64,000 bases of DNA from Sphaerolaimus hirsutus (Eukaryota; Nematoda; Chromadorea; Monhysterida; Sphaerolaimidae): the NCBI GenBank assembly GCA_964036195.1, contig OZ038460.1, positions 623,504-687,503 on the forward strand, given 5' to 3'. The notes beneath the pieces were generated by a model that had not been told where the DNA came from, searched no databases, and worked only from the letters and a program-made list of their open reading frames with translations. Every line of letters starts with the position of its first letter. The stretch's first letter is position 1. This document shows positions 10,401 to 21,890 of this stretch, in pieces. A program made the translations under genes and the position numbers.

Positions 10401-13400
10401 TCTCAAGCCCTGAAAAATGTCACATGTAATGCAAAGTGTCAAAAGTCATGTAAAATGCCTGTAAAATGTGAGAAAAAAATTTCATTTACTTTTGCAGAAT
10501 TGTTGACATTTTCGTCGACATCACACACCCATCGACATTCCACACTTCCCTTCACACAATCCAACCCCCCCCCCAAAAAAAAACAACAACAAAAACCCAC
10601 CACTATCACACTTCCACACGTGATACACCGGATCGCCCACCCTGGCGTACTGGACCACGGGTCCGTCGGTGCTGTCCGAGTGCACCGAGTACGTGCACAG
10701 GGGCATGGTCGCCGTGTCCAGCAGGGAGGTTGTGGGCAGCATCGACACGGAGAACTCTGGGGGGGGGGGGGTTGAGGTGAGTTTGAAAGTGAATAGGTAG
10801 GTTTTATTGCCTACACACTATTTTGCAGGGCTCGCAAAGTGACGGATAATAATCGACATGAACGTTCCACAAGATCTAGGAGATTTATGTTTAGGTACAT
10901 ACCGTGTATCCTCGATTAAGTCCCCCCTCGAATAACTCCCCCCTCTCGAAAAACTCCCCCCTGTTAGAAGACTGAGAAAATAATGACTCCCCCCCTCGAA
11001 TAAGTTCCCCCTCTTAAATGGGTGACTAAGATGTCCATACACAAAACAACGTTTTTATTTAGGTTTTACCTCAAAGGATGTATTTATTTCAGCATATCTT
11101 CACTCGCATGAATCAATGGATTTCTATACTGACTTACAGGTTTATGCAACTAATTCAACCCTTTTTATACAATATATTGATCATGAATTTTACTTAACAT
11201 TCTGACGAAAAAAGAACTCCCCCTCGAATAACTCCCCCTCTCGATTAACTCCCCCTCGAAAAGTTATGACGAAAAAATAATTCCCCCGGGGACTTATTCA
11301 AGAATATACGGTATTTTAAATATTTATTTAAAAAAAATTCAAATATTTTATATATTAAATATTTATTCTCTTCGTTTATTTTTTCTTCAGGTTATTCCAG
11401 TGTGATTTTATTTATTTCCTTTTTGAGAAAAAATACAAAAATATATCTCAATGATATTTTTTCCGCACATTTTTCACATACCTAGATTACACTTCTCACA
11501 TTTTTGAGAGATTTTCTCAAATTACATTTAATAATATCCTCTGTCAATCACCAATTTTTTTCGAACGCTAATCACACACAATAAATGAAAATATTGACAA
11601 GCAACTAACCAGAAGTGACAATCTTGTCTGCCTCCATGTAAAAACAGGTGCACCTGTATGCCCTGTCAACTTTTGTGATGAACTTTTCGTGGAAGGAGAT
11701 TATCACAGTCATGGACTGTTCCACGCCGCGCCGCTGCGGCCCCAACTGCAAATAATTTTTTTTATTTTGAGTGAATTCTACGTTAAGGACATAAAATCAA
11801 GTCAGGACAGGTGGCAGTCCCAAGTCCTGTAAAGTGTAACGTAAAGTGTCAAATGTAAAGTCAAATGCAAAGTCAACTGCCAATTGTCATGCAAGGTTCA
11901 GTAATAAAATCGTTTCTTTTTTGTTTTGATTGGCACTTTACTTCGGATTTGAATTTACATTTGACACTTTACTTTACCCTTTACATGGCTTGGGACTGCC
12001 CCTAGGAAAAGTCTCAGACACTGTAAAATGTCAAATGTAATTCAAAGTGTCAAAAGTTATGTGAAATGCCATGTCAAGTTGAAAAAGAAGTTTGCTATTT
12101 TACAGGGCATTTTATAGGACCTCAAACACTTTGCATAACATTTTACAGGGTCCGGGAGTGGCACCTGGAGGCAGTTACGCAACGAGCAGTCTTAATATTA
12201 CAAGTGATTAGCCGTGAGCGTATTTAAACTTTTGTCGAGGTATAATACTAGTGAACCATGGTGTAGTATTTGATTGAATTGGAAAGTATTTCCGTCACAA
12301 ACTTGCTTCTCACTCAATAGACTGCCACTGAACTCACTGTAACTTTCAAGTTGCACTGTCACTTGGCACTTACCACTTTTCCCGTCACTTATCCAAACAC
12401 TTACTCAATGCAACCCGACCCGAAAATAAACCAACCCTTCTCTGTCTTCTCATATTACACGTGCCAGCTCCCAATTGGAACGTGGCCCCGGCCTCCAAAC
12501 CGTCGCCATAACTCTGCACGCAGTTGTCATTGTCAGAATTGCCTTTGACAAAAATGCGCCCCGTGAATGGTCGTTCGGTGCCGAAAACCAATGTGACCAT
12601 GTCTTCTTCACAGGTCACTTGTGGCAAACCTGTCAGGATTTTGGTGGCTTGGTGGGGGTGCTGGGAAGTGACTGGTGGAATAAAATGTGATTACACACAC
12701 TAGTTGACGAAGTGTGAACTGATCTCAGTAGAAATTTTATTTGTGTGAATTGTGTGAGAATTCATTCGAATAATTAATAATTTTTAATTATTACAATGTG
12801 ATTTTGACACACTTTAAATTCAAAATTCAATCGTCAACTTTCACAAATCCACGAATTCCAACTTTTCAAAAAGGTATTTAAAAGTTTGAGGAATTGTCTA
12901 CCATGACTTCTTGAATACAGACCTTTCGAGACAAGTCATTTATTTTGAAGGGTAAACGCATACCTCGAATAAGTCCCTCTTAAATCACCCCCGCCCCCCT
13001 GTTGGCAGGGTGACAAAAATGCCCCCACCCCCTTCGAATAAATCCCCTCACAACTTCTGACGAAAAAATACCGTATTTCCTCGAAATACCCCCCCCCCCT
13101 TGAAATACCCCCCCCCTCGTTTGACCCCCCCCCTCTCGAGACCACTATGAAACAATCACCCCCCCCCTCGAAATACCCCCCCCAAATTGAGTGTAAAGGG
13201 AACGTACATGACAATAACTGTAGTTTGTGTTCAGTGTACTGCAGAACACACGTTAAAACAATGTCGGTGTCACGTTAGAACAGTGTACATACCATCTACA
13301 TACTAATATTAGTCTACAGAACCTTTTAAATGGCGGTTTTTGTTGCACTTTTCGACGTCTGCGTACGTTTCAGACGACAATTTCGTACTTGGTTTTCAAA

Positions 13401-13847
13401 AATTTTCTTGTGAAACAATAACCCCCCCCTCGAAATACCCCCCCCCCTCGTTTAACCCCCCCCCCCCCCCTCTCGGGACCACTATGAAACAATCACCCCC
13501 CGGGGGGTATTTCGAGGAAATACGGTAAATACATTAAGCCTTGTTCGAGGATAGGTAATTAGGTATTCGTGTAAAAGCATGATCTCGGTTCCTCTATTTT
13601 TCTTTTAAAATTAATTTCTTCACATTTACAAAAGTAAACTTTAAACTCAAAATTTAGTCAACTCACCGACAACTCCGTTATCGATGGCTATGGCCATGCA
13701 TTGCCGCAAAAACTGAAAATTGTGAGAAAATGCTTGTAAATACGGTGTGCAAATATAATAGGAAACAACATAAAAGTAAAATATTTACACGTTTCTCACC
13801 AAAATGAATATTAAAGCGACCATCGACAAGTAATCTAAAGGCTGCAT
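7461..13847 (-). CDS. Membrane-anchored ZP-domain protein, 11 exons
   Basis: The exons, all minus, are 13800-13847, 13667-13712, 12436-12629, 11610-11745, 10601-10756, 10074-10156 (start best at 10155), 9491-9656, 8786-8880, 8323-8423, 7759-7934 and 7461-7562. Every junction keeps phase and gives 433 residues. Residues 1-30 include a signal peptide (LSMVALIFILFL). The ZP module starts at LPQVTCEEDMV (about 33) and ends at GVTPPNC (274-280). On the way come RGVEQSMTVIISFHEKF, VYHVWKCDSD, VHSCFVDDGTG and YFQCAVSLCMK. RKRAKR (288-293) is a furin-type site that would release the polymerising ectodomain. The transmembrane helix lies near 388-412 and is followed by a 20-residue tail. In arthropods and nematodes, such proteins build apical extracellular matrix and cuticle. 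The family is secure; the exact paralogue is not. Confidence 0.9.
7563..7758 (-). mobile_element. Family H hairpin MITE occupying a whole intron (introner-like)
   Basis: On the gene strand this 196-bp segment starts GTGCCATTCCCGCACCCTG and ends GGGTCCGGGACTGCCCCCAG. It lies precisely between ZP exon 10 (ends LALFL) and exon 11 (starts VILTAS), with both sides in phase 0. The two halves are near-perfect inverted repeats, so folding would bring donor and acceptor together. The ends are those of the H family found all over the window. If it were not spliced, translation would run about 20 codons into the element and stop. That would remove half of the predicted membrane helix and the cytoplasmic tail. 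Confidence 0.75.
8525..8741. mobile_element. Fold-back MITE, family N (GTAAACT arms)
   Basis: It opens with ACACTAATTTGCTGTCAGTAAACTC and closes with GTAAACTAGTGTGTGCAGCG. It lies in the intron between ZP exons 8 and 9. Close relatives lie at 9708-9918 and 44505-44727. Confidence 0.55.
8898..9147. mobile_element. Family M MITE copy 1 (GTATACTC ends)
   Basis: The left end reads GTATACTCGGCGTACATG. The right end reads GTAAAGTAACCGGAGTATAG. The internal motifs GAAGCGTGCCAATG and ACACTTCCAGCGGGAACC are shared with copies at 14826 and 41345. It sits in the intron upstream of ZP exon 8, about 15 bases from the acceptor. Confidence 0.7.
9214..9317. mobile_element. Family H hairpin MITE, short copy
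   Basis: It starts TGGGGGCAGTCCCAGACCCT and ends with TGGGACTGGGTCCGGCAC. It lies within the ZP intron between exons 7 and 8. Confidence 0.75.
9708..9918. mobile_element. Fold-back MITE, family N (GTTTAG/GTAAACT arms)
   Basis: It is bounded by GCTGCACACACTAGTTTAG and CCAAACTAGTGTGTGCAGCG, which are inverted. It lies in the ZP intron between exons 6 and 7. Confidence 0.65.
10392..10480. mobile_element. Family H half-element
   Basis: One arm only is present: AGGGGCCATTCTCAAGCCCT followed by GTAAAATGCC units. The opposite arm is missing. It lies inside the ZP intron between exons 5 and 6. Confidence 0.55.
10900..11313. mobile_element. Family K element (CTCGAATAACTCCCCC)
   Basis: It is bounded by TACCGTGTATCCTCGATTAAG and its inverse ending GAATATACGGTA. 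Both arms hold repeated CCCCCTCGAATAA units. It lies in the ZP intron between exons 4 and 5. Confidence 0.7.
11314..11578. mobile_element. AT-rich MITE, family L
   Basis: It has the GAGAGATTTTCTCAAATTAC signature and a TTTTTTCGAACGCTAATC end, as in the other L copies. It directly follows the K element. Confidence 0.5.
11810..12003. mobile_element. Family H hairpin MITE
   Basis: It starts AGGTGGCAGTCCCAAGTCCT and ends GGCTTGGGACTGCCCCTAGG. The interior units are GTAAAGTGTCAAATG and inverse. It lies in the ZP intron between exons 3 and 4. Confidence 0.8.
12004..12167. mobile_element. Family H hairpin MITE, end to end with the previous one
   Basis: It starts AGTCTCAGACACTGTAAAAT and ends with GGGAGTGGCACC followed by TGG. 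It touches the copy at 11810-12003, so two H elements are tandem. Confidence 0.78.
12958..13527. mobile_element. Family K elements, a partial arm plus full copy
   Basis: A partial arm, 12958-13058, has CCTCGAATAAGTCCC units. The full copy, 13069-13527, begins TACCGTATTTCCTCGAAATA and ends with the complement. It is filled with C-runs punctuated by TCGAAATA. It lies in the ZP intron between exons 2 and 3. Confidence 0.75.
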
Positions 13848-14825
13848 AGTGAATTTATATTTCCGGATTGAATTTTTGGGGATATTTGTTCAAATCAATG
13901 TGTTTTAGCACCACTAAAAATGAGGCCGGCCAATGTTTACGAAAAAATCTATTAGCACCCCATTCTTATTAGCAAAATTTTACGTGAAAATAAATGTGTA
14001 GAATGTAGAATAAAACGGGAAGAAGGTAATAGGTTTAGAATAAATGATTCGTGACGACAAAATGGAATAGGGACGTTTTCCAACAACAACGGGACAGTAT
14101 CGAACCCTTGAAAAATGGGGGATGTTTACAATTACAAACAATGGAATTCAATGTGATGAAATTTACTATGACAATTAAAAAACAAACTGAATACAATCAA
14201 ACACAAAATAACAATAATAACAGAAATAATGACAATTAGACAATGCCTACTTAGAAATGCACTTCTAAAGTGTTTTAATTCATTTTTTGTTGGCACATCT
14301 CAGACACTGAATTTTTGTGAGGTAGCCCACCCAACACGATTTTCCTATAACATAATAGCAGTTAAACAAATTAGTGGCCATTTGCTTCGTTTGCAATCAA
14401 CGGGTGTTATTCAGAATTTTTCACAGGAATTTTGTCGCAAAATTTGAACGTAAATATTTTAATGAAATGAAAAATATTGTTTGAAATGACAAATTTTTCA
14501 ACTGAATTACGAGCAATCATTACTGAAATTCTTTAAAACATTTCGCATGAGATCAACAAACAGCACATCAAAAGTCACGAAGTTTTAGCGCATGAAAAAC
14601 AAGTGAAATGTAAATGATTTCAAATAATGTACCTGATGTAAATAATGGAAGTGTCTAAAGATTTGTGGTATTCACGATAAAAATTTACCCAAAAACGAAA
14701 AAACTGCCCAAATTGTCGCGGATAGAATTCAGAAAACCATAAAATTTTGACAGTAATTATTCAAGCACTCGACCTTTTAATGTGAAAACCTTACATAACC
14801 AGATATAGGTATTTATAATAATTAT
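13848..14825. other. Upstream region of the ZP gene
   Basis: AT-rich sequence 5' of the ZP start codon. No clear TATA box at a proper distance and no upstream exon were identified. The open frames here are short and AT-driven. Confidence 0.35.
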
Positions 14826-15077
14826 TTATACTCCGGTTACTTTACACCTTGCACGCGTGGTTCCCGCTGGAAGTGTGCCAACAATGGTTAACGCGTCCGA
14901 GTTTCATAAAAAGATGACAAATTTGATTGTTGTTATAATGTTATTCATTAACATATTCACATCGATGAATTTTTTCATATTGTTACGGAAATCGCATGAT
15001 TTGATAATCATTGGCACGCTTCCAACACGAGACATAAATCAGTGCGAGGGCAGAGTATCACGTACGCCGAGTATACT
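14826..15077. mobile_element. Family M MITE copy 2
   Basis: It is the inverted orientation of copy 1. It begins TATACTCCGGTTACTTTACA and ends ACGTACGCCGAGTATAC, with the same internal GGAAGTGTGCCAACAATGG motif. Confidence 0.7.
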
Positions 15078-15389
15078 TGAATTGCCATGTGACCATGCAT
15101 GTGACCAGTTTTCACCGAAAAACGATGTAAACACTTTCTCAGAAACAAGTCTTTTTCATAAATTGCACATGATTATCAATAAAGAAAAGTTTAAAAATTC
15201 AATTGGAAGGACACTCCAAGATCATTTGAAGCAGCAAAACAAGTTAAATGTGTGAAATCGAAAAGTTACGATTATCATATGCTCACTTAAACCACTCTAC
15301 ACGGCACTCACGAAAAAACGTAATGAATATCACAAGTTAAACTAGTATCATAAATAGCCGCATACTTAAGTAATATTAATGCGAGTCCA

Positions 15390-15560
15390 GGGAGCACTTC
15401 CAGACCCTGTAAAATGTCAAACGTCATGCAAAGTGTCAAAAGTCATGGAAAATGCCCTGCAAAATGGCAAAAGTGCTTCCAATTTTGCAGGGCATTTTAC
15501 ACGTCTTTTGACAGTTTGCATGACATTTTACATTTTACAGGCTCTGGGATTGGGCCCCGG
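15390..15560. mobile_element. Family H hairpin MITE
   Basis: It starts GGGAGCACTTCCAGACCCTG and ends TTTTACAGGCTCTGGGATTG followed by GGCCCC. The two arms are inverted copies centred near 15480. Confidence 0.8.
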
Positions 15561-15828
15561 AATCCCAGATATCAAGGTTCAAACGAACGGAAAAATGACC
15601 AATTAATAATCTCCATTGATCCGTCTGCGAACTGAAATCTATTCAGGAAACAAGCGACCAGTTTTGAAGTTCATCGGTCACGGTGGGCCAATGGGTGAAA
15701 TGTCACACAGACCAGAAATGCCACCTGCCCTGCCCCATTGGACATCGGCAGTCAATCTAATTACACAGACATTTGTCTTGGAATTGGCCACGTGCAGGAT
15801 GGCCCAAATTGAAAGGATGAATGTGCGT

Positions 15829-16078
15829 GCCGCCACTCCCAGATCTTGTAAATGTCATGTAAAGTGTAAAATGTCAAGTTTTCTTGTTTTACTGGTTGTT
15901 TGACATTTTTCATGACATTTTACATGTCTTTTGCTACTTTGCATGATATTTTACATTTTTCATGGCATTTTACATGGCATTTGATGGTTTGCATGACATT
16001 TGCCATTTTCAATGGAATTTTACATGATTTTTGATAGTTTTCATTATATCTGACATTCTAGTGTCTGGAGCGTGGCAT
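15829..16078. mobile_element. Family H MITE, long and diverged
   Basis: It starts GCCGCCACTCCCAGATCTTG and ends GTGTCTGGAGCGTGGCATC. The right arm is expanded by several GACATTTTACATG units. Confidence 0.65.
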
Positions 16079-16743
16079 CAGATATGATAGCATTTGTGAA
16101 AAATATCTAAAGAATGTGTAACAGTATTCTAAATAAACTGCTATCTGAGTAGGCACAATATTGGGACCAATTTCACCCTTCAAATTTCAGCCAGACAAAA
16201 TTGGAAACTTTATGCTCTATGAACATTATACAATGAATTTTAAACTTTATCTAAAATTCGACACTTAACAGGGCGCAGGATTTGTTTGCTTGCTTGCACC
16301 AATCTTGAAATGCACCACGTTAAGTGGCCTGCCAAATGACAAATTTCAGCTGACTGCAAAGTTCCCTAAGAACCCTGTCAAGTCAACTTGACAAGTTAAG
16401 TTAAGCTATTTAGTTTAAAGGCGCTGTCAAGTCAAGTTTCAAGTGTAACGTGAAAATCAGAAACTTTATTGCAGTTTGTATTCGACCGTGGCCGTAAACA
16501 ATTATAACGAATGCAAAGTTTACACATCCCAAAAATGGAACACGCCGTATCAGAAATGTTTACCGCACGCCAAAAGTGACCAGTTTACAAAAATACCAGC
16601 GTATAGTGATCGGATCGAACGCTTATCAAAGAATGTTACCGTATTTTTATGAACAACATGAAGTAGCGTGAAAAATCGAGCACCGAACAATTGGGCCCAC
16701 AATGGACGCAATGTAATGTGATGAGAAAAATGTTTGTTTTTTC
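16079..16743. other. No gene seen
   Basis: The stretch has no exon. A GTCAAGTCAACTTGAC-type inverted motif near 16377-16440 suggests a decayed repeat. Confidence 0.35.
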
Positions 16744-17227
16744 CATAGTTGTAAAAAGGTATTTACGTTTACTCAACTTTTACGTATACTCGAGTACTGC
16801 GTAAATACGTTTACGTTTCCTCCCGAAAAAAATACCGGTACTCACTTACTCGCGTACTTTTTTAAAGTACGCGAGTACAGGAAACGTAATTCCAAAAAAT
16901 TAATGGGGTGCAAAACATGCAAAAACTATTCCAACGTAGCTGAGAAAATCGCAGCGGCAATGATCAAAGTTGCGACGGGTAGGGAAAGCGATGACTTCCA
17001 CGTTTGCTCTACTCACCTTTATGTTTTTTGAGTACAAAATTGAAAAAATACGAGCTTTTACGTTTTCCCTGAGTAAAAATACTGGTATTTACGTTTACTC
17101 ACGTTTTACGCAGCGTAAAAGTATTTTAAAAATACTTTACGTTTTCTGTACTCAGGGTTGAGTAAAAAATAAATACTTTACGTTAACGTTTACTTTGAAA
17201 AAAAGTTCAGTATTTTTAACAACTCTG
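16744..17227. mobile_element. hAT-like element T1 (TACGTTTACTC body)
   Basis: The ends are CATAGTTGTAAAAAGG and TTTTTAACAACTCTG. A perfect GTTTTTTC duplication (16736-16743 and 17228-17235) flanks it. The whole body alternates GTATTTACG, TACTC and GTACGCGAGTAC motifs. Confidence 0.8.
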
Positions 17228-17589
17228 GTTTTTTCGTGTTTCATTCATTCGAATACGGTAGATTCCACTGTAAAGTGTGCGTTCGGTGTGAGTAGAATAT
17301 ATAGCTGAACAGCGACCATAAACAGGAACCGAAATCCGCCAGCGGCAAGGTTGTTTTCGCAACGAAAGTATCCATGCAAATGTCGAATGACCTTTCATGC
17401 CATTTACCTGTTACGACAGCGGATAGTCGTAAATAAAAACTAGTGAACTTAAACCGCTGGTGCTGATTCCGCAAGTGGATAAGTGATAAGAAAAGTTATA
17501 AGAAATGTCGCGAGAAAAGTTAGAATTAAGCGAAAAATAGTTTAGTTACTGCGGATACTTGTCGTTTTGAAGTTTCATAGTAGGTTATA
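17228..17589. other. No gene seen
   Basis: Unassigned sequence between two MITEs. No splice-supported exon was recognised. Confidence 0.35.
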
Positions 17590-17782
17590 ATTTAAAGTGT
17601 AAGGTAAATTTCATGTAAAATGTCAGGTGACAGGTTTCAGGTGACATATTTCGTGTAATATGTCAATAAAACGAACAGATTTCGATTTGATTACTTATCT
17701 TTTGCCATTTTGCATGTAAATTGACAAACTTGGTTGACATTTTACATTTTACTTTACAATGTACAGGTACTGCCACCTGATA
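17590..17782. mobile_element. Family H MITE, diverged
   Basis: GTAAAATGTCAGGTGACAG units run into the inverse arm, which ends in TGTACAGGTACTGCCACC followed by TG. Confidence 0.55.
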
Positions 17783-18495
17783 AATATGTGTCACTTGACT
17801 TAGATTTACAATTTTTCTTTTACTTGTCCACTTGCAGAATTGGCCGCTGGTGCCAGATACGGTTTGTATTTGTAAAAATAGTGGGCAACATAACCTAAAT
17901 AAAAAGGTAGGTTATGAGGCAAGGGTATTAGTTTTCAGTAGTTATAACTAAATAACTCCAATTATACTGATTATACACTATAAAAAGAATGAGATAGCAC
18001 ATTTTGATGAAAAGCCACATGAAAAAGTGATGCGTCAAATTCACCTATAGTGAGAGCAACGTAAATAATATGATTAGAAAATTCAATTTTTGGCTATTTC
18101 ATGAGATTTTATTGTAGGTACCTAATTGTTAAGTCCGGTCAGTGCACCATAACTATAACGAAATAGTACAAACTATTTATATTTATCAGTTCCACAAAAA
18201 AAAAGAAATGAAATAACCCTGTACAAAGGCAGGGAAATGCATTATAAAATCGGGAATTTTTAAATGAAAAAAACGACAACAATAAATTCAAAGAGGTCAA
18301 AAATTTGAGTGCAATCGCATCTTAGTTCCAAGGTTGGCTTTGATAAAAATTCGACCGTTCAATAAACCCAAAAAATAGATTGCCTTTGTTGATTGGTCAA
18401 ACGATGGAATCGAAAATCACATTAAATTATGAATGGGAATGAACTTTCCGAAACCGTAAGCCAATTTCTGAAGCCTTTTTTTATTAGCGCCGCGC
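17783..18495. other. No gene seen
   Basis: AT-rich sequence without a recognisable gene or bounded repeat. Confidence 0.35.
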
Positions 18496-18496
18496 A

Positions 18497-18678
18497 GGTT
18501 TAGTTGACCGCCGGTCAACTGAAATGGGCAGTCAACTGCCAAATCTTTTATTTGTGCATTTCAGTTGACTGAAAAATACCATGGTCAGCCCGAGTTGACA
18601 GTTGACGTGAAGTAAAACGCGTTTTACACAGATTTTCAAGTTGAAATGAACTTTTTTTGACCGGTGGTCAACTAGTTA
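18497..18678. mobile_element. Fold-back MITE, family N
   Basis: It is bounded by TAGTTGACCGCCGGTCAACTG and the inverse GACCGGTGGTCAACTAG. Confidence 0.55.
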
Positions 18679-18721
18679 GTGGGTAGACACATTGTAATAT
18701 TCCGATGGTTGGAGAAATGCC

Positions 18722-18940
18722 CCACCCACACTAGTTGACATCGCAAATACATGTCAACTGAATGTCAACTAAATCACACAAAAAGCATCACACTTTTTAC
18801 AGAAACAATGAAAATTAAATGTCACGATATTAAGTAAACTATGCTGTATCACACGTGAAAGTTGAAATCACATAATCAACCAAAAAAGCAATTGAATTTA
18901 GTTGACACGAATTTTGATGTCAACTAGTGTGCGTGTGCTT
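18722..18940. mobile_element. Fold-back MITE, family N (AAATCACA subgroup)
   Basis: It starts CCCACACTAGTTGACATCGC and ends TTGATGTCAACTAGTGTGCG. The AT-rich core contains AAATCACACAAAAAGCATC, as in the copy at 25722. Confidence 0.65.
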
Positions 18941-19349
18941 CGAGTTGGGATCTCGACTTTAAAAAATGGGATTTCTTCTCAATGATACCCTAGAAATCGT
19001 GTAGAGGACAATGGCTCGGCCAAATTTAGATTTCCCATCATATTTCAAGTGGCCCAAAATAGATCCATCTAAATATTTATTCGATTGCTTTATTATTTTA
19101 CTTTCATTAATTCTTACACAAACAAAAAAATGTCGAAAAACGTCGAGTGACCACTCGAAATTTGCGCGAATGAACTCTGAACCATCAGTCGAAATTTGAT
19201 CAGATGAAATCGAGTTTCCAAAAAAACACATTTTTAAGTGGTTTTCGGTCAAACGCGGCGGTTGGATTTGGAATTGACGTTTGATTTTATTTTGAAAATG
19301 CTGATAGAGACAAAAATTCTGATAGAACTAGATTCGGGGAACAGACTGG
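18941..19349. other. No gene seen
   Basis: Short open frames on both strands overlap one another and lack splice or domain support. Confidence 0.35.
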
Positions 19350-19570
19350 TGCCATTCCCAGGCCCTGTAAAATGCCTTGTAAAATGTAAAATGACATGCA
19401 AGGTTTCAAAAGTATGTAAAATGTCCTGCAAAGTTGGAAACACGTTTGCCATTACTTGGGAATTTTCCACGACTTCAGACACTTTGCATTTTGCGTTGCA
19501 ATTTGACAAGGCATTTTACATGACTGTGGGCACTCCGCCAGACATTTTACATTTTATGCTCTGAGACTTC
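19350..19570. mobile_element. Family H MITE
   Basis: It starts TGGTGCCATTCCCAGGCCCT, the same end that provides the ZP intron donor at 7758. It ends in ACATTTTATGCTCTGAGACT. Confidence 0.7.
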
Positions 19571-21080
19571 TCATTTTACATTTTACATTTAAAATGTACC
19601 GCACCCGGTAAATTTTCTCCTATTCTTTACACTTGAGCAATTTGGGACATTCTACACTTAACACTTTACGAGTAACTTTATAGAACGAAGGCGTCACTTT
19701 GAGAATTCAAATACGGAGGCTGTATTCACTATCAACCACCCCTGCAAAATTTGCTTCATGCAGTTTTTCAGCCATTTTGGAGTGTATTTACTCAAGATTT
19801 TTCAATGTTTCAACTTTCAAATGTAAATAAATCAACACGCGCCTTAGATGAAAAAAGTTTAGAGAAGCATGATACTTTTGCGGGAATTTTTGACGTCGCT
19901 TTAAACGTGATTCGAAGCTACGAAGATTGTAGAATGAAACAAAAAATGTCCAGCTATCGAATAAAAAATAGAGGGATTGCAGAACCTAAAATTACAAAAA
20001 AATCCCTATTTTCACACAACAAAACGTCTGCCATTTCGATATAAAATGTATATCACACTTAAATGATTGTGTTAAAAATAATCCGACCAAAATACGCTGA
20101 AAATAGACACTGCCACAAATGTATCCATTTGTTTGCACTCATACATATTTATTTATCGCTAAACAAAGCCACTTTTTACACACATCGATGCACATCGACA
20201 AATTTTCAGCGTGAAAAACTGCTCCAAATTTACTTACTCATAATCAAGGTGATAATGTGTTTATGAAACAAATCTGATTCAAAATGGAGTGGTATTTATG
20301 TAAAAATAAACATTGAAGCACATGCGTAGGTACCTATATAGAGTATAAATATTGTACCTAAATATGTAATGTGTGTGTATGGATGTGCAAATTTGTACAC
20401 ATCGTGGTATTTATCATCAGTATAGTACACTAACTGAACACTTTTTCAACAAATTTACCATACTCCACGAAGTTTTCCGAATAAAAACCTCGAAAACCCG
20501 ATTATTTCTGATTGCATTCGAATTTGGTGTAAAATTTTTCTACATAAATCGACTTTGTTCATCAAAGCATGGTAATTATTTTTAAAACTCAACAGTAACG
20601 ATTGAAAAACAACAGAAAAATAGCGCCACTTCAAAAGATGGCGCCTGACGCCACAGAAAATAATCCAAACGTGTAAAAAAATCCCTTGGCGCCATTCCAT
20701 GGCGCCAACGCCAGTGCGCCAGTACATGAGAACATGGAGTTATCAGTATTTTGAAAGTAATATATCATGTATTTATGTTGACATCTGCTCTCATTAAACC
20801 CAGAAACCAGTCACACCTGAAGATGACCACCCACAACGGGATAATTTCACAAATAACACATCGCAGACATTTTTTTAATTTTTTGGCAGACAAAATCCCG
20901 CTATCGTTAATTGAAAAATGGAAAAAATATTGTCAGTTTGTTTCAAAATGACTCTTAAAGGGGTTCAGAGTGTTACGCATACATGGATAAATAATTTGCC
21001 CCACACACAATATTTACTGGACAACAGAAACTTCCAAAACCGATAAAATTGTTCTCAACAAATTCGAGTTCACCGGAATG
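19571..21080. other. No gene seen; small GGCGCC patch
   Basis: AT-rich sequence. Inverted GGCGCC motifs at about 20620-20712 look like a short family A relic. No exon was recognised. Confidence 0.35.
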
Positions 21081-21207
21081 AGGAGACCGTCAACAGTAGT
21101 TGACCAAACAGACCGAGTTAACCATTACGGTAAACTCAAATGTGTTTAACACAGATTTATCAGTTCTGAAAATGTCCATTGTCAACTAGTGTGCTTACCG
21201 GCAATAT

Positions 21208-21369
21208 GGCCCCACACACGCTAGTTGACATCGACACCAAATGTCAACTGGTTCCGTTCCCAATTCAAAGCTCGCGTTTGAACGTCGTACGTCGGCTCGT
21301 TAGTGAACTTTGAATCGGGATCGGCACCAGTTGACATTTGGTGTCGATGTCAACTAGCGTGTGGGGGCC
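21208..21369. mobile_element. Fold-back MITE, family N, near-perfect hairpin
   Basis: It starts GGCCCCACACACGCTAGTTG and ends CAACTAGCGTGTGGGGGCC. Arms of roughly 70 bases each contain GACATCGACACCAAATGTC and its complement. A copy of almost equal length lies at 42104-42267. Confidence 0.85.
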
Positions 21370-21509
21370 CTATGCGCGGTGCAAAAACGTCATTTTTTCC
21401 GTAGTATAATGGTTGTCGGGCTGGGGAAAGCGCCACATGGGATTTATTCGAGGGAGTCATTTTCCTAACTTGGCTGAGACTGAGGAGTTTTAAAAGGGGA
21501 TGGTCCGGC

Positions 21510-21890
21510 CGTAAAGTAAACCCGGCCGTAAAGTAGAGGCTGCTACTTTAGAGTTGTTTAAAGTACTGAACTTTTTTCAAATAAACGTAAACGTAAAGTT
21601 TTTTATTTTTAGTTACACCTGAATACAGAAAATGTAAAGTAAATATTTTCTACTTTTACGCTGTGTAAGAGGTGAGTAAACGTAAATATCTGTAAATACT
21701 CGTTTCTGTACTCGCGTACTTTCAAAAAGTACGCGAGTAACTGAGTACCGGTATTTTTTCGGGAGGAAACGTAAACGTATTTACGCAGCACTCGAGTATA
21801 CGTATTTATCGAGTAAACGTAAATACGTTTGTACAACTATGCATTACGGCCGCATTTACTTTACGGCCGGGTTTACTTTACAGCCGAGAT
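21510..21890. mobile_element. GGCCGTAAAGTA inverted-repeat element with nested family T
   Basis: The outer arms are GGCCGTAAAGTAAACCCGG at 21511 and its inverse CCGGGTTTACTTTACAGCC at 21867. Inside, about 21550-21841, lie family T motifs that end in GTACAACTATG. Confidence 0.6.
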
